From: Flavobacteriales bacterium 33_180_T64
Lineage (GTDB): Bacteria; Bacteroidota; Bacteroidia; Flavobacteriales; Flavobacteriaceae
Length of the DNA stretch: 64,000 nt
Reading direction: 5' to 3'
Assembly (NCBI GenBank): GCA_002162685.1
Contig: MAAQ01000013.1
Location: forward strand, 248,001 to 312,000
In this document: positions 44,466 through 54,886 of the stretch, piece by piece
Numbering within the stretch: the stretch's first letter is position 1
Layout of the letters: every line of letters begins with the position of its first letter
Position numbers and translations under genes: made by a program
Notes under the pieces: model-generated
Seen by the model: only the letters and a program-made list of their open reading frames with translations
Databases searched by the model: none
Told to the model about the DNA's origin: nothing

Positions 44466-47303
44466 ATGTTAAGACAAATCTGTTATTTATTCTTTTGTAT
44501 TTCATTATTTATTAATGCACAACAACCCGCAACGCCTTCTTCAATAGTTGAAGATGGACTATTAAAAAAACAACAACTTTCCAAAACGTCTTTAGTAAAA
44601 AATGTTGCTTTTGAAAACATAGGCCCAACAGTTATGAGTGGCCGTGTAACAGATCTAGCTGTGAATCCTAATAACCCGACGGAATTTTATGTTGGCTATG
44701 CTTCTGGAGGTGTTTGGCATACAACTAATAATGGTACAACTTTTAGTCCAATATTAGATGCTTCAAATACGCAAAACGTTGGTGACATTGCTGTAGATTG
44801 GAAAAACAGAACTGTTTGGGTTGGTACTGGCGAAAATAACTCATCTCGTTCTAGTTATGCTGGAATTGGGATATTGAAATCTACAGATAACGGAAAGACA
44901 TGGCAAAATATGGGACTTAAAGACTCACACCATATTGGTCGTATTTTAATTAACCAAAACAATCCAAATGAAATCGTTGTTGGTGTCACAGGGCATTTAT
45001 ATTCTCCGAATCAAGAACGTGGTATTTACAAAACTATCGATGGTGGAAAAACATGGTCTCAAAAACTTTTTGTAGATGACAGCAGTGGTATTATTGATGT
45101 ACAAAGCAATCCAAATAATTTCAATCTAATGTTTGCGTCTTCATGGACTAAAGATCGTAAGGCATGGAATTTTGATGGAAGCGGAAATAATTCTGCAATT
45201 TACAAAAGTACAGATGCTGGCAGCACATGGACTAAAGTTTCTACCGAAAAAAGTGGTTTTCCAACAGGTCAAGGTGTTGGTCGAATTGGATTAGCCGTTT
45301 ACGATGACACAACCATTTATGCTGTTCATGATAGTCAATTCCGTAGAATTTCCGACGAAAAAAAAGAAACATCTAACAGCTTATCTAAAGATGATTTTAA
45401 GACAATGTCAAACGATGATTTTTTAGCATTAGATAACAAAAAACTCAATTCGTATTTAAAAACAAATGGTTTTCAGGAAAAATATAGAGCAGACAATATA
45501 AAGCAAATGGTACGTAGCGGAAATGTAAAACCTATTGATCTTGCTAAATATTTAGAAGATGCCAATTCTATGTTATTTGACACACCTGTTATTGGTACCG
45601 AAATCTATAAAAGTATTGATGGAGGAACGACCTGGAAAAAAACTCATGATGATTATCTAGATGATATTTATTACAGCTATGGCTACTACTTTGGTCATGT
45701 TTATGTTGCTCCAAATAACGCGAATCATATTTACATCTACGGTGTTCCAATTGTTAAATCTAAAGATGGCGGAAAAACCTTTACATCTATAAGTGCAGAA
45801 AATGTTCATGCCGATCATCATGCACTTTGGATAAACCCTAAAAACCCTAACCATCTTATTAATGGTAATGATGGCGGTGTAAATATCACGTATGATGATG
45901 GTGAAAACTGGATAAAAAATAACTCACCATCTGTTGGTCAATTTTATGCAATTAATATTGATAATGAAGAGCCTTATAATGTTTATGGAGGACTTCAAGA
46001 TAATGGCGTTTGGGTTGGAGCACATAATGCACCAGAAGATAAAGCTTGGCAACAACACGGAAAATACCCTTGGCAATCAATTATGGGAGGTGATGGTATG
46101 CAAATACAAATAGATTCTAGAGATGCTAATATTGTATATACAGGTTTTCAGTTTGGAAACTATTATAGAATAAACAGAGAAACCGATGATTTTAAACGTT
46201 TTGATATAAAGCATGAATTAGGCGAAAATCCATACCGTTTTAATTGGCAAACACCAATTTTATTATCGCCTCACAACCAAGATATATTGTATTTAGGTGG
46301 AAACAAATTAATGCGTTCTATGAATCAAGGTGATAATTGGACGGCTATTAGTGATGACTTAACCAATGGTGGAAAGAAAGGAAATGTTGCCTACGGAACA
46401 TTAGCATCAATTAGTGAATCGCCATTTCAATTTGGATTAATTTACACAGGAAGCGATGATGGATTAATTCATGTCACTAAAAATGCCGGTGGCAGTTGGG
46501 AAAACATATCTAACACATTACCAAAAGATCTTTGGGTAAGTCGAATTATAGCTTCGCAACATAAAAAAGAACGCGTTTATGTAACACTAAATGGCTATCG
46601 TTGGGATGATTTCAAAGTCTATGTTTATAGGAGTGATAACTATGGGAAAACATGGGAAAGTATTAGCTCAAACATCCCTTCGTCTCCTGTAAATGTAATT
46701 AGAGAAGATTCTGAAAATGAAAATCTTTTATATTTAGGAACAGACAATGGAGCTTACATATCATTCAATCAAGGGCAAAATTGGGAAGCATTTAGTAAAG
46801 GTTTACCAAACGTAGCTATTCATGATATCGTGATTCAACCAGATGCTAAACATTTATTATTAGGAACTCACGGACGAAGTATTTACAAAACTGACATTGC
46901 TCCACTTCAACAAATGAATGATAACATACAATCTAAACCTGTCACTCTATTTAAGGTCAATAGCACTAGATATTCTAATCGTTGGGGAAGTTCATGGAGC
47001 AAATGGTTTGATGCCTATGAGCCAGGAGTAGATCTTACTTTCTATTCTAATACTTCTGAAGAAAAAACAATTAAAATCTTTTCAGAAAAAGGCGCTTTGC
47101 TTAATGAAATAATCATTAATGCTGATAAAGGGTATAATTACACGAGTTATGATTTAACATTAACCCAAAAAGGCAGAAAGGCACTACTTAAAGAAAACTC
47201 AAGTTTAGACATTAATAAAGCTAAGAATGGAAAATATTACATTCCAAAAGGCATGTATGCGATCCAAATTGGGAATGAAAAAACTGATTTTGAAATAAAA
47301 TAA
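44466..47303 (+). CDS. Secreted sortilin-like (VPS10/BNR) beta-propeller protein
   Basis: 945 residues. A signal peptide ends LFINAQ. Many Asp-box/BNR turns are seen (STDNGKTW, TIDGGKTW, STDAGSTW, SIDGGTTW, SKDGGKTF, SDNYGKTW), giving one or two beta-propellers like sortilin/Vps10 or glycosyl-hydrolase-type BNR proteins. A charged helical insert of about 65 residues interrupts the propeller near 300-365. Long members of this family with a conserved NDGGVNITYDDG are common in Bacteroidota. No sorting domain is present, so a periplasmic or outer-membrane-associated location is likely. Peptide or glycan binding is a guess. Confidence 0.9.
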   Translation: MLRQICYLFFCISLFINAQQPATPSSIVEDGLLKKQQLSKTSLVKNVAFENIGPTVMSGRVTDLAVNPNNPTEFYVGYASGGVWHTTNNGTTFSPILDASNTQNVGDIAVDWKNRTVWVGTGENNSSRSSYAGIGILKSTDNGKTWQNMGLKDSHHIGRILINQNNPNEIVVGVTGHLYSPNQERGIYKTIDGGKTWSQKLFVDDSSGIIDVQSNPNNFNLMFASSWTKDRKAWNFDGSGNNSAIYKSTDAGSTWTKVSTEKSGFPTGQGVGRIGLAVYDDTTIYAVHDSQFRRISDEKKETSNSLSKDDFKTMSNDDFLALDNKKLNSYLKTNGFQEKYRADNIKQMVRSGNVKPIDLAKYLEDANSMLFDTPVIGTEIYKSIDGGTTWKKTHDDYLDDIYYSYGYYFGHVYVAPNNANHIYIYGVPIVKSKDGGKTFTSISAENVHADHHALWINPKNPNHLINGNDGGVNITYDDGENWIKNNSPSVGQFYAINIDNEEPYNVYGGLQDNGVWVGAHNAPEDKAWQQHGKYPWQSIMGGDGMQIQIDSRDANIVYTGFQFGNYYRINRETDDFKRFDIKHELGENPYRFNWQTPILLSPHNQDILYLGGNKLMRSMNQGDNWTAISDDLTNGGKKGNVAYGTLASISESPFQFGLIYTGSDDGLIHVTKNAGGSWENISNTLPKDLWVSRIIASQHKKERVYVTLNGYRWDDFKVYVYRSDNYGKTWESISSNIPSSPVNVIREDSENENLLYLGTDNGAYISFNQGQNWEAFSKGLPNVAIHDIVIQPDAKHLLLGTHGRSIYKTDIAPLQQMNDNIQSKPVTLFKVNSTRYSNRWGSSWSKWFDAYEPGVDLTFYSNTSEEKTIKIFSEKGALLNEIIINADKGYNYTSYDLTLTQKGRKALLKENSSLDINKAKNGKYYIPKGMYAIQIGNEKTDFEIK

Positions 47304-47351
47304 AACTTTAATTTTTCTGTTATTAATTTTTTAAAAGGTCTAATTCTTTAA

Positions 47352-48206
47352 AAGCAAATCGCGATAGTTGATGAAACTTACATAACCATTAAACCTAAGC
47401 TTGATATTTTAAGCCCATATATTGCGTACTATTATTTTAATGTTTCAGAGGAAAAAAATTACACCAAAGAATACATCTTCTATCCTCACTATAGAAATGC
47501 AATAACTATTTACAAGAATTCTGAAATTAACTTTTCTAAAAACCGATCTATAGTAATTCCTAAGCCAGAAAAAGACTTTGAAATTATTTATACAGGAATC
47601 CATCTAAACAGTAGAATAGGAAAAATAGAAGCGCCTTTTAATAAAATAGGTATTGTATTTCATCCTTTGGGTATTAATAATTTTATATCAAAACCTTTAA
47701 GCACCATAGTTACCGAATGCCCAAAACCAGATTTTGATTACTTTGGAGATGAATTCAAAAATATTTTAGAGAATGTCTACAAAACAACAGACACCTCCGA
47801 AAAAGTAAATTTATTAGATCTTTTTTTCGCATCTAAAATCAAACCATTTGATGACGAACGATTGCTTAAAGCCATTCATTTATTATTTGAAAAAGAGCGT
47901 AGTATTGCTGAAATTTCTGAAACAATAGTCATTAATAGAAAAACATTACTGCGTCTTTTTAAAAAACACTTAAACTGTTCTCCTAAAGAATTTTCTAACC
48001 TTATAAAGTTTAGAAAAGCCCTAAATACTTACCAAGAACATAAACCTGCTTTAACAGATTTAGCCTATCGTAATGACTATTATGACCAATCCGATTTCAT
48101 CAAACATTTCAAGAAAGTAACCGGTTTTAATCCAAAAAAATTCTTTACTGATTTATCCCACTTAGGAACTGAAGACACCTTTTGGACTTTATTAAACTCT
48201 AAATAA
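47352..48206 (+). pseudogene. AraC-family regulator lacking a normal start codon
   Basis: The frame is open from 47352 (stop codon at 47349-47351) to the TAA at 48204. It reads through an N-terminal sensor-like domain (ITIKPKLDILSPYIAYYYF ... YPHYRNAITIYK) into an AraC helix-turn-helix domain (IAEISETIVINRKTLLRLFKKHL ... LTDLAYRNDYYDQSDFIKHFKKVTGFNPKKF). The first ATG, GTG or TTG in frame is the TTG at 47667, well inside the conserved protein, so either the start codon has mutated away, an unusual ATT/ATA/ATC start is used, or the 5' end is deleted. The DNA-binding domain is intact, which would fit recent decay. If still active it could control the two following genes. Confidence 0.6.
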
Positions 48207-48245
48207 ACTGTCCCATTTATACAATTAAGTAACTCTTATACAGTA

Positions 48246-48253
48246 TATCTTTG
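48246..48253 (+). promoter_or_regulatory. -7 element TATCTTTG
   Basis: Exact TAnnTTTG match 28 nt before the ATG at 48282; drives the lipoprotein and probably the esterase gene. Confidence 0.5.
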
Positions 48254-48281
48254 TGTTTATTATCAATAAAACCGAACATAA

Positions 48282-49193
48282 ATGACTAGATATCTTGTTA
48301 TAATTATCCCATTATTATTTTTAAGCTGTAAAGAAAAAACAACTATAGAAACCGAATATTTAATTTCTGACAATACCGAACTTATTGAAATATATAAGAA
48401 TGACCAGTTAGATAGACAGAATATTAATTTAAATTCTAGCACTCCTATTGACTGGAGTATTGTTTCTAAAAGAGATCACCTAAGACGAGAACGCATTAGT
48501 CAATTACTAGATTCAAACAAAATTCACACATCATTAGACTATCATAATGCTGCAATGATTTTTCAACATGGTGAAGATTCTATAGCCTATGGGATGGCTG
48601 TAAAATTAATGCAAAAATCTATTGAATTAGATCCCAAAGCAGATAAATGGTTATTGGCTGCTGCAATTGACAGAAACTTATTAAGTAGAAATAAGCCTCA
48701 AATTTATGGCACTCAATATCAAAAAATAGGAGACAACAATCCTTGGTCTTTAAGAGAAATAGATACTGCTCAAATTAGCGATTCGCAACGAATTGAATAT
48801 GGCGTAGAAACTTTAGCTCAACAACGAGAAAAAGTAAAGAACATGAATAAAAAAGAACTTTCAGATTTAATTGCAAGCGGAAAATCAATAGATGAAATTA
48901 TAGCATACATTCATTCTAGTAACAATAAAAACTCTAACTATGATTTATCTGAAAATGGTATCAACAATTTTGGTTATGACCTTATTAGTAACAATAAAAT
49001 CTATGAGGCTTTAAAAGTTTTTAAACTTAATACTGAATTATATCCACAAGCATATAATACATATGACAGTTATGGAGAATGCCTTTTGCTAACAGGTCAA
49101 AAAGAAAAAGCAATTCATGCTTATAAAAAATCTTTAGAGTTAAATGCAAAAAACACCAATGCAAAAAAAATTATTGAAAACAATAAAGTATAA
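48282..49193 (+). CDS. DUF6624-like lipoprotein with TPR
   Basis: 303 residues. Lipobox LFLSC (Cys16). A middle domain has WSIVSKRDHLRRERISQLL, YHNAAMIFQHGEDSIAYGMA, DR and KPQIYGTQYQ, the pattern of the DUF6624 family. The C-terminal TPR pair (GYDLISNNKIYEALKVFKLN, NTYDSYGECLLLTGQKEKA) is closely similar to the C-terminus of the next gene. Envelope lipoprotein; function unknown. 19 nt before the esterase gene, so probably an operon. Confidence 0.85.
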   Translation: MTRYLVIIIPLLFLSCKEKTTIETEYLISDNTELIEIYKNDQLDRQNINLNSSTPIDWSIVSKRDHLRRERISQLLDSNKIHTSLDYHNAAMIFQHGEDSIAYGMAVKLMQKSIELDPKADKWLLAAAIDRNLLSRNKPQIYGTQYQKIGDNNPWSLREIDTAQISDSQRIEYGVETLAQQREKVKNMNKKELSDLIASGKSIDEIIAYIHSSNNKNSNYDLSENGINNFGYDLISNNKIYEALKVFKLNTELYPQAYNTYDSYGECLLLTGQKEKAIHAYKKSLELNAKNTNAKKIIENNKV

Positions 49194-49212
49194 AACTTAT
49201 AAATATCATATT

Positions 49213-50436
49213 ATGAAACATATCACTATATCAATACTCATGCTTTTTACCTTTCTCTCTGGTATTTCTCAAAACTACTCTGGTATTTCAAAAACACATA
49301 AAATCGGCTCCAAAGTTTTTGAAAGCGACCGCGAGATAAGAGTATTTGTTCCGTTTTCTTATACCGAAAATAGCACACAAAAATATCCTACAATCTATTT
49401 GTTTGATGGTCAATTTGATGCATTGTTTGATATGACAAGTGGTACTGTTGATTATATGTCACAAATGGGAGAACTCAATGAATATATTATTATAGGTGTA
49501 AAAACAACACATCGTCCCAAAGAATTTACACCTATGTATACTGATGACAGAACTAAAGAAAGTTGGGGAGACACCGAAATTGGGAAAACTAATCTTTTAG
49601 AAGATCACTTGCGAGATGAAATATTTCCTTTGGTTGAAAAAAATTATAGAGTGCATCCGTTTAGGCTTGCTATTGGCCATTCTCTTGGCGGCACATTTGT
49701 TTTAAACGTTCTGCTAACAAAACCTGATTTTTTTCAAGGTATAATTGCTATTAGTCCAAATGTATCTTATGACTATGATCAACTCGTTTTACGCTTTGAT
49801 GACTTTCTAAAGGTAAATGACACCTTAAAAAAATTCATCTTTGTATCTGCTGGTACAGTTGGTAATATGGAAAATAGGTTTAGAAAATCTGCAGAAAAAT
49901 TAGACCACGTAATCAAATATCATAATCCAAAAGAATTAGTATATCGATTTAAAGTTTATGATGGCGAAAATCATTCTACAACACCTTTATTAACGATTAG
50001 TAAAGGCTTATTAGAAATTGCAAAAATCTGGACGCTTTCAGAAGAAAAAAAAGAAGAATTACTCAACGATGACACAAAACCTTTTGCTGACGATTTAAAA
50101 GCATTTTATTCTAATCTTTCAAGTTGGGCTAATTACACAGTGAATCCATCAATTAATCAAATCAACACTTATGGATATGACTGCTTAAATGCTGATAAGA
50201 TAAAAGAATCCTTAACTGTTTTTGACTGGGCAATAGAGCTCTATCCAAATGATGCTAATCTTTATGATAGTAAAGCTGAAGCGCTTGAAAAAAACAACGA
50301 TTTAAAGCAAGCTAAAATGTATTACAAAAAAGCTTTAGAAATATTGGAAAACACTAAAGAAGATTATGATAGTGAAAATTACGAATACTATAAAGGCATC
50401 TTTAGCGATCACCTCAACAAAATTAAAAGCCCTTAA
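49213..50436 (+). CDS. Secreted esterase (Esterase_D/IroE-like) with C-terminal TPR
   Basis: 407 residues from the ATG at 49213, which gives a clean signal peptide (MKHITISILMLFTFLSGISQ); the longer frame from 49144 would overlap the previous gene and hide the signal. The alpha/beta hydrolase domain has YPTIYLFDGQ, the nucleophile elbow AIGHSLGGTFVLN and catalytic His in GENHSTTPLL. Residues about 325-400 are TPR, with the same GYD...KI.ESL.VFDWAIELYP wording as the upstream lipoprotein. Members include siderophore and feruloyl esterases; substrate unknown. Confidence 0.88.
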   Translation: MKHITISILMLFTFLSGISQNYSGISKTHKIGSKVFESDREIRVFVPFSYTENSTQKYPTIYLFDGQFDALFDMTSGTVDYMSQMGELNEYIIIGVKTTHRPKEFTPMYTDDRTKESWGDTEIGKTNLLEDHLRDEIFPLVEKNYRVHPFRLAIGHSLGGTFVLNVLLTKPDFFQGIIAISPNVSYDYDQLVLRFDDFLKVNDTLKKFIFVSAGTVGNMENRFRKSAEKLDHVIKYHNPKELVYRFKVYDGENHSTTPLLTISKGLLEIAKIWTLSEEKKEELLNDDTKPFADDLKAFYSNLSSWANYTVNPSINQINTYGYDCLNADKIKESLTVFDWAIELYPNDANLYDSKAEALEKNNDLKQAKMYYKKALEILENTKEDYDSENYEYYKGIFSDHLNKIKSP

Positions 50437-50805
50437 ACATTATGCTTTTTTGCTAGTTTTAGAGTTTTACTAAAAAACGATACCTCAATAAAAAAACTCA
50501 AAACCATTACAGTAATAGTTTTGTATGGATAGAAGTTAATACAGGTAAAGACACGAATCTCAAGCTAGCGAATAATTAGTAGGAGTAGAATTTCGTGGAT
50601 TGATTTCTTGTGTTAAAAATTAAATACTACCTAAAAAAACAAACCTGTTTTTAATATTAAAAAAAGTTTAAAAATAATTGACACTTCTTTTACATTTTTT
50701 TGACATTTCTTAAACCGCATAGATTTAGTTTTACCATAAAAATAAAATCTTATAACGAGCTAGACACAATATATAATGCTGTTTTCAACCAAATAAACTC
50801 AAATT
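50437..50805. other. 369-bp gene-free stretch
   Basis: No complete gene. From about 50465 to 50580 a frame codes for 38 residues without start codon (RYLNKKTQNHYSNSFVWIEV in the middle), possibly a gene remnant. A weak promoter candidate (TTG 50700-50702, 17 nt, TAGATTTA 50720-50727) precedes the outer-membrane protein gene. Confidence 0.4.
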
Positions 50806-52041
50806 ATGCTAAAGTCTGCTTTATTACTTATCGCATTATTCATCTCTTCTTTTGCGCTTTCACAAGATGCGTTAAGCAATGAGCTTAAAATATTTCTAGA
50901 CTGTAATAGCTGTGATAACACCTATATAAAACAAAACCTTGGCCATGTTCAGTTTGTTAGAGATCAAGATCTTGGTGATGTTCATTTGTTTTTTATTACT
51001 CAAAGAAATGGAAGTGGTGGTCGTCTTTATGAAATAGATTTTATTGGCAAAGATAGATTTGAAAATATTAACTATAAACTAAAATTCTCTACAGACTCTA
51101 ACATGACAAGTGATGATATTAGAAAGCGAACTTTAGAACATATAAAAATTGGCCTAGTAAGGTTCTGGATTGCTAATGGCAATTTATCTAATATTAGTGT
51201 ATCTGTTCCTGGTCCAGAAACAGAAACGGAGGATACATCGGAAAAAGATCCTTGGAATTACTGGGTGTTTAGATTTGGGGCTAGTGGTTATTTTAATGGA
51301 GAAGAAACCAATAATAGTAGTAACTTACATTTTAATCTTTCAGCAAAAAGAGTTACAGAAAAAAACAAGTTTTCGATGCGCCTTAACTTTAGTGAAAATA
51401 AATCTACATTTACTTTTGATGGTGATGACATTGTTTCTGTAAACAATAACAAATCACTTAATGTTAGTGATATACTAAGCATTAATGAACATTGGTCTTA
51501 TGGGTTCTTCGGAAATATTGGAACGTCAACCTATCGCAATTATGATTTATTTTGGAGGTTTAGACCAGCCATAGAATATAACTTTTTCAACTATGAAGAA
51601 TCTGCTAAAAAACAGCTTATTTTGTCCTACCGAAATGGATTAGTTTTTAATGATTATATCGAACGTTCCGTTTTTGGTAAAGACAAAGAACTGTTGTTTC
51701 AACATTCTTTTCTATTAGGCGGAAGTGTACGTCAAGAATGGGGAAATATTAACGGAGAAGCGTCCTTCAATCAATACCTTCATGATACCACTCTAAACTC
51801 ATTGGGGTTTTATTTAGGTGCAAATATTAGAATGTTTAAAGGGTTTAATTTCAATGTTGGTGGTAATTATAGAATTACACGAAATCAAATTAATTTACCT
51901 GCTGGAGATGTCTCTTTAGAAGAATTATTATTACAACAACAACAATTACAATCTGGTTACAACTATTGGGTTAATGTTGGTTTTAGTTATCAATTTGGGT
52001 CTATTTATAACTCTATTGTAAACCCAAGATTCAACTTTTAA
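50806..52041 (+). CDS. Outer-membrane beta-barrel protein, unknown family
   Basis: 411 residues. A signal peptide ends SFALSQ. The N-terminal ~125 residues form a soluble domain with two Cys (LDCNSCDN), resembling a domain that reports on periplasmic redox or binds a partner. An acidic linker (ETETEDTSEKDP) follows, then a beta-barrel of about 260 residues with alternating aromatic strands (e.g. YGFFGNIGTSTYRNYDLFWRF) and a final NPRFNF. A poly-Gln run (LLLQQQQLQ) sits in a late loop. No family recognised. Monocistronic, upstream of sdhCAB, which has its own promoter. Confidence 0.8.
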   Translation: MLKSALLLIALFISSFALSQDALSNELKIFLDCNSCDNTYIKQNLGHVQFVRDQDLGDVHLFFITQRNGSGGRLYEIDFIGKDRFENINYKLKFSTDSNMTSDDIRKRTLEHIKIGLVRFWIANGNLSNISVSVPGPETETEDTSEKDPWNYWVFRFGASGYFNGEETNNSSNLHFNLSAKRVTEKNKFSMRLNFSENKSTFTFDGDDIVSVNNNKSLNVSDILSINEHWSYGFFGNIGTSTYRNYDLFWRFRPAIEYNFFNYEESAKKQLILSYRNGLVFNDYIERSVFGKDKELLFQHSFLLGGSVRQEWGNINGEASFNQYLHDTTLNSLGFYLGANIRMFKGFNFNVGGNYRITRNQINLPAGDVSLEELLLQQQQLQSGYNYWVNVGFSYQFGSIYNSIVNPRFNF

Positions 52042-52079
52042 TTAAACCCATTCTAAATAACTAAAATAAAGGTTAAAAG

Positions 52080-52110
52080 TTGTAGCGCATACTTGTGAGT
52101 CTTATCTTTG
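52080..52110 (+). promoter_or_regulatory. Promoter of sdhCAB
   Basis: TTG (52080-52082), 20-nt spacer, TATCTTTG (52103-52110), 27 nt before the sdhC ATG. Strong consensus fit. Confidence 0.7.
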
Positions 52111-52137
52111 TTGTACAAATAATTAACTACAATTATA

Positions 52138-52836
52138 ATGAGCGGAATTTTAAATTCGTCAATTGGAAGAAAGTTTGCCATGGCACTTTCGGCACTCTTC
52201 CTAATGTTTTTCATTTTACAACACTTTGCAATTAATATTCTTTCTGTATTTAGCCCAGATACCTTTAACGAGGTTTCTCACTTTATGGGAACATTTTGGG
52301 CAGTTCAATACCTCCTACAACCCGTTTTAATTATTGGTGTTATTTTTCATTTTGCAATGGGATTTATACTAGAATTTAAAAACTGGAGCGCAAGAAAAAT
52401 TAATTATGCAAAAAACAATGGTGCTGCAAACTCGTCTTGGATGAGTCGTAATATGATATGGAGTGGTGGATTTATCCTCGTCTTTTTAATCATTCACTTT
52501 ATTGATTTTTGGATTCCTGAAATTAATACGAAATATATTGCTGGTGACATGTCTGGATTAGTAGACCCAAATGTTGCAGATAGCGGGTTTAGATACTACG
52601 AAGAATTGGTTCATAAATTTGTTCCCATCTGGAGAGTTGCTTTGTACTGTTTAGGGTTTATCTTTTTAGCACTTCACTTATTACATGGTTTTAACTCTGC
52701 ATTTCAATCTGTAGGCGCAAACAATAAATATACAAAAGGTTTAAAAGGATTTGGAAAGGCATATGCAATTGGTATTCCGTTAGGATTTATCTTCATTGCT
52801 TTGTTTCATCATTTGAAAGCATGTTGCGGTTTATAA
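52138..52836 (+). CDS. sdhC: Succinate dehydrogenase cytochrome b subunit
   Basis: 232 residues with five membrane segments (about 11-35, 60-82, 104-126, 160-183, 200-225) and conserved His residues in or near them (FILQHFAIN, IFHFAMGFIL, VLHLLHG-type FLALHLLHGF) that fit a di-heme type B membrane anchor as in Bacteroidota and Wolinella. It binds quinone and anchors SdhAB. First gene of the sdhCAB operon. Confidence 0.95.
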   Translation: MSGILNSSIGRKFAMALSALFLMFFILQHFAINILSVFSPDTFNEVSHFMGTFWAVQYLLQPVLIIGVIFHFAMGFILEFKNWSARKINYAKNNGAANSSWMSRNMIWSGGFILVFLIIHFIDFWIPEINTKYIAGDMSGLVDPNVADSGFRYYEELVHKFVPIWRVALYCLGFIFLALHLLHGFNSAFQSVGANNKYTKGLKGFGKAYAIGIPLGFIFIALFHHLKACCGL

Positions 52837-52865
52837 TCTTTTAATCACTAAAAACACATCTAAAT

Positions 52866-54878
52866 ATGGCTTTAGATTCTAAAACACCTGAAGGTCCAAT
52901 TGCAGACAAATGGACTAATTATAAAAATCACATCGACTTAGTAAACCCTGCAAACAAACGTAACATTGATGTTATCGTTGTTGGTACAGGACTCGCGGGA
53001 GGATCTGCTGCTGCTACTTTAGCCGAATTGGGCTATAATGTAAAAGCATTTTGTTTTCAAGATTCACCACGTCGCGCGCACTCTATTGCAGCACAAGGAG
53101 GAATCAATGCTGCAAAAAACTACCAAGGTGATGGTGATTCAACATACCGTTTATTTTACGATACTGTAAAAGGTGGAGATTACCGTTCTCGTGAAGCTAA
53201 CGTATATCGTTTAGCAGAAGTATCAGCAAATATTATCGACCAATGTGTTGCTCAAGGTGTTCCTTTTGCACGTGAATATGGTGGTTTATTAGATAACCGT
53301 TCGTTTGGTGGCGTTTTAGTATCTAGAACATTTTATGCTGCAGGACAAACGGGTCAGCAATTATTACTCGGAGCATACTCTGCAATGAATCGTCAAATTG
53401 GACGAGGAAAAATCAAGATGTACAATCGTCACGAAATGTTAGACATTGTTAAAGTTGATGGGAAAGCACGTGGTATTATAACTCGTAATTTAATTACTGG
53501 AGAAATTGAAAGACATTCAGCTCATGCTGTAGTTCTAGGAACTGGTGGTTATGGTAATGTATTCTTCTTATCAACCAATGCAATGGGAAGTAATGTAACA
53601 GCGGCTTGGAAAGCTCACAAACGTGGTGCCTACTTTGCAAACCCTTGTTACACACAAATTCACCCAACATGTATTCCTGTTTCTGGAGATCATCAATCTA
53701 AATTAACATTGATGTCTGAATCCTTACGTAATGATGGACGTATTTGGGTACCAAAACATATGAAAGATGTTGAAGCTATTAAAAATGGCACATTAAAGCC
53801 AAAAGATTTAAAGGAAGAAGATCGCGATTATTATTTAGAGCGTCGTTATCCAGCTTTTGGAAACTTGGTTCCTCGTGATGTTGCTTCTCGTGCAGCAAAA
53901 GAGCGTTGCGATGCTGGCTATGGAGTAAATGCAACTGGGGAAGCTGTGTTTTTAGACTTTGCTTCTGCAATTCAACGCTATGGAAAAGAAACAGCTCACG
54001 TTAAAGGTTTAGATGAAAATGACGCAGTTCTTATTAAAAAATTAGGACAGGAAGTTGTAAAAAATAAATACGGGAACTTATTCCAAATGTATGAGAAAAT
54101 CGTAGATCAAGATCCATACAATACACCAATGATGATTTATCCTGCAGTTCACTATACCATGGGCGGGATTTGGGTAGATTATAATTTAATGACAACTGTT
54201 CCTGGATTGTACTGTATTGGAGAAGCAAATTTCTCTGATCATGGTGCAAACAGACTTGGTGCTTCTGCCTTAATGCAAGGTTTAGCAGATGGTTATTTTG
54301 TTTTACCTTATACTATTGGTGATTATTTATCTGATGATATTCGTACTGGCCAAATTTCAACAGATACCAAAGAATTTGATGATGTAGAAAAAGAAGTTCG
54401 TGAAAAAATAGATTTCTTTGTCAATAATGACGGAAGTCATTCTGTAGATTATTTCCATAAGAAATTAGGAAAAATTATGTGGAATAAAGTTGGTATGTCT
54501 CGTAATATAAAAGGTTTAACAGAAGCTATTTCAGAAATAAAAGCATTACGTGAACAATTCTGGAAAGAAGTGAAAGTTCCTGGAGCCAATGAAGAATACA
54601 ATGAAGAATTAGCAAAAGCTGGTCGTGTTGCAGACTTTTTAGAATTAGGTGAATTATTCGCTAAAGATGCTTTAAACAGAGAAGAATCTTGTGGAGGACA
54701 CTTTAGAGAAGATGCTGTTGAGTTAGATGGAGAGCAAAAAGGCGAAGCAAAACGTGACGATGAAAATTTCGCTTACGTATCTGCTTGGGAATACAAAGGT
54801 GAACCTAGCGATGCTATTTTACACAAAGAGCAGTTAGAATTTAAAGACATCGAATTAAAACAAAGAAGTTACAAATAA
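52866..54878 (+). CDS. sdhA: Succinate dehydrogenase flavoprotein subunit
   Basis: 670 residues. FAD-binding Rossmann motif [19 protein letters not shown] near residue 37; the flavin-linking His region [13 protein letters not shown]; catalytic and dicarboxylate-binding regions HPTCIPVSG and the [18 protein letters not shown] segment. Oxidises succinate to fumarate in the TCA cycle and respiratory complex II. 29 nt after sdhC, 8 nt before sdhB. Confidence 0.97.
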   Translation: MALDSKTPEGPIADKWTNYKNHIDLVNPANKRNIDVIVVGTGLAGGSAAATLAELGYNVKAFCFQDSPRRAHSIAAQGGINAAKNYQGDGDSTYRLFYDTVKGGDYRSREANVYRLAEVSANIIDQCVAQGVPFAREYGGLLDNRSFGGVLVSRTFYAAGQTGQQLLLGAYSAMNRQIGRGKIKMYNRHEMLDIVKVDGKARGIITRNLITGEIERHSAHAVVLGTGGYGNVFFLSTNAMGSNVTAAWKAHKRGAYFANPCYTQIHPTCIPVSGDHQSKLTLMSESLRNDGRIWVPKHMKDVEAIKNGTLKPKDLKEEDRDYYLERRYPAFGNLVPRDVASRAAKERCDAGYGVNATGEAVFLDFASAIQRYGKETAHVKGLDENDAVLIKKLGQEVVKNKYGNLFQMYEKIVDQDPYNTPMMIYPAVHYTMGGIWVDYNLMTTVPGLYCIGEANFSDHGANRLGASALMQGLADGYFVLPYTIGDYLSDDIRTGQISTDTKEFDDVEKEVREKIDFFVNNDGSHSVDYFHKKLGKIMWNKVGMSRNIKGLTEAISEIKALREQFWKEVKVPGANEEYNEELAKAGRVADFLELGELFAKDALNREESCGGHFREDAVELDGEQKGEAKRDDENFAYVSAWEYKGEPSDAILHKEQLEFKDIELKQRSYK

Positions 54879-54886
54879 GGAAAGCT

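Noticed and set aside
49144-49212. Upstream extension of the esterase
   Set aside because: It would overlap the previous gene and place a charged segment before a clean signal peptide that begins at 49213.
50465-50580. 38-codon open stretch as a small gene
   Set aside because: No start codon or promoter; at most a gene remnant, and chance cannot be excluded.
50700-50882. 60-residue frame over the start of the outer-membrane protein gene
   Set aside because: Overlaps the real gene in another frame, lacks a signal peptide or domain, and starts in the promoter region.
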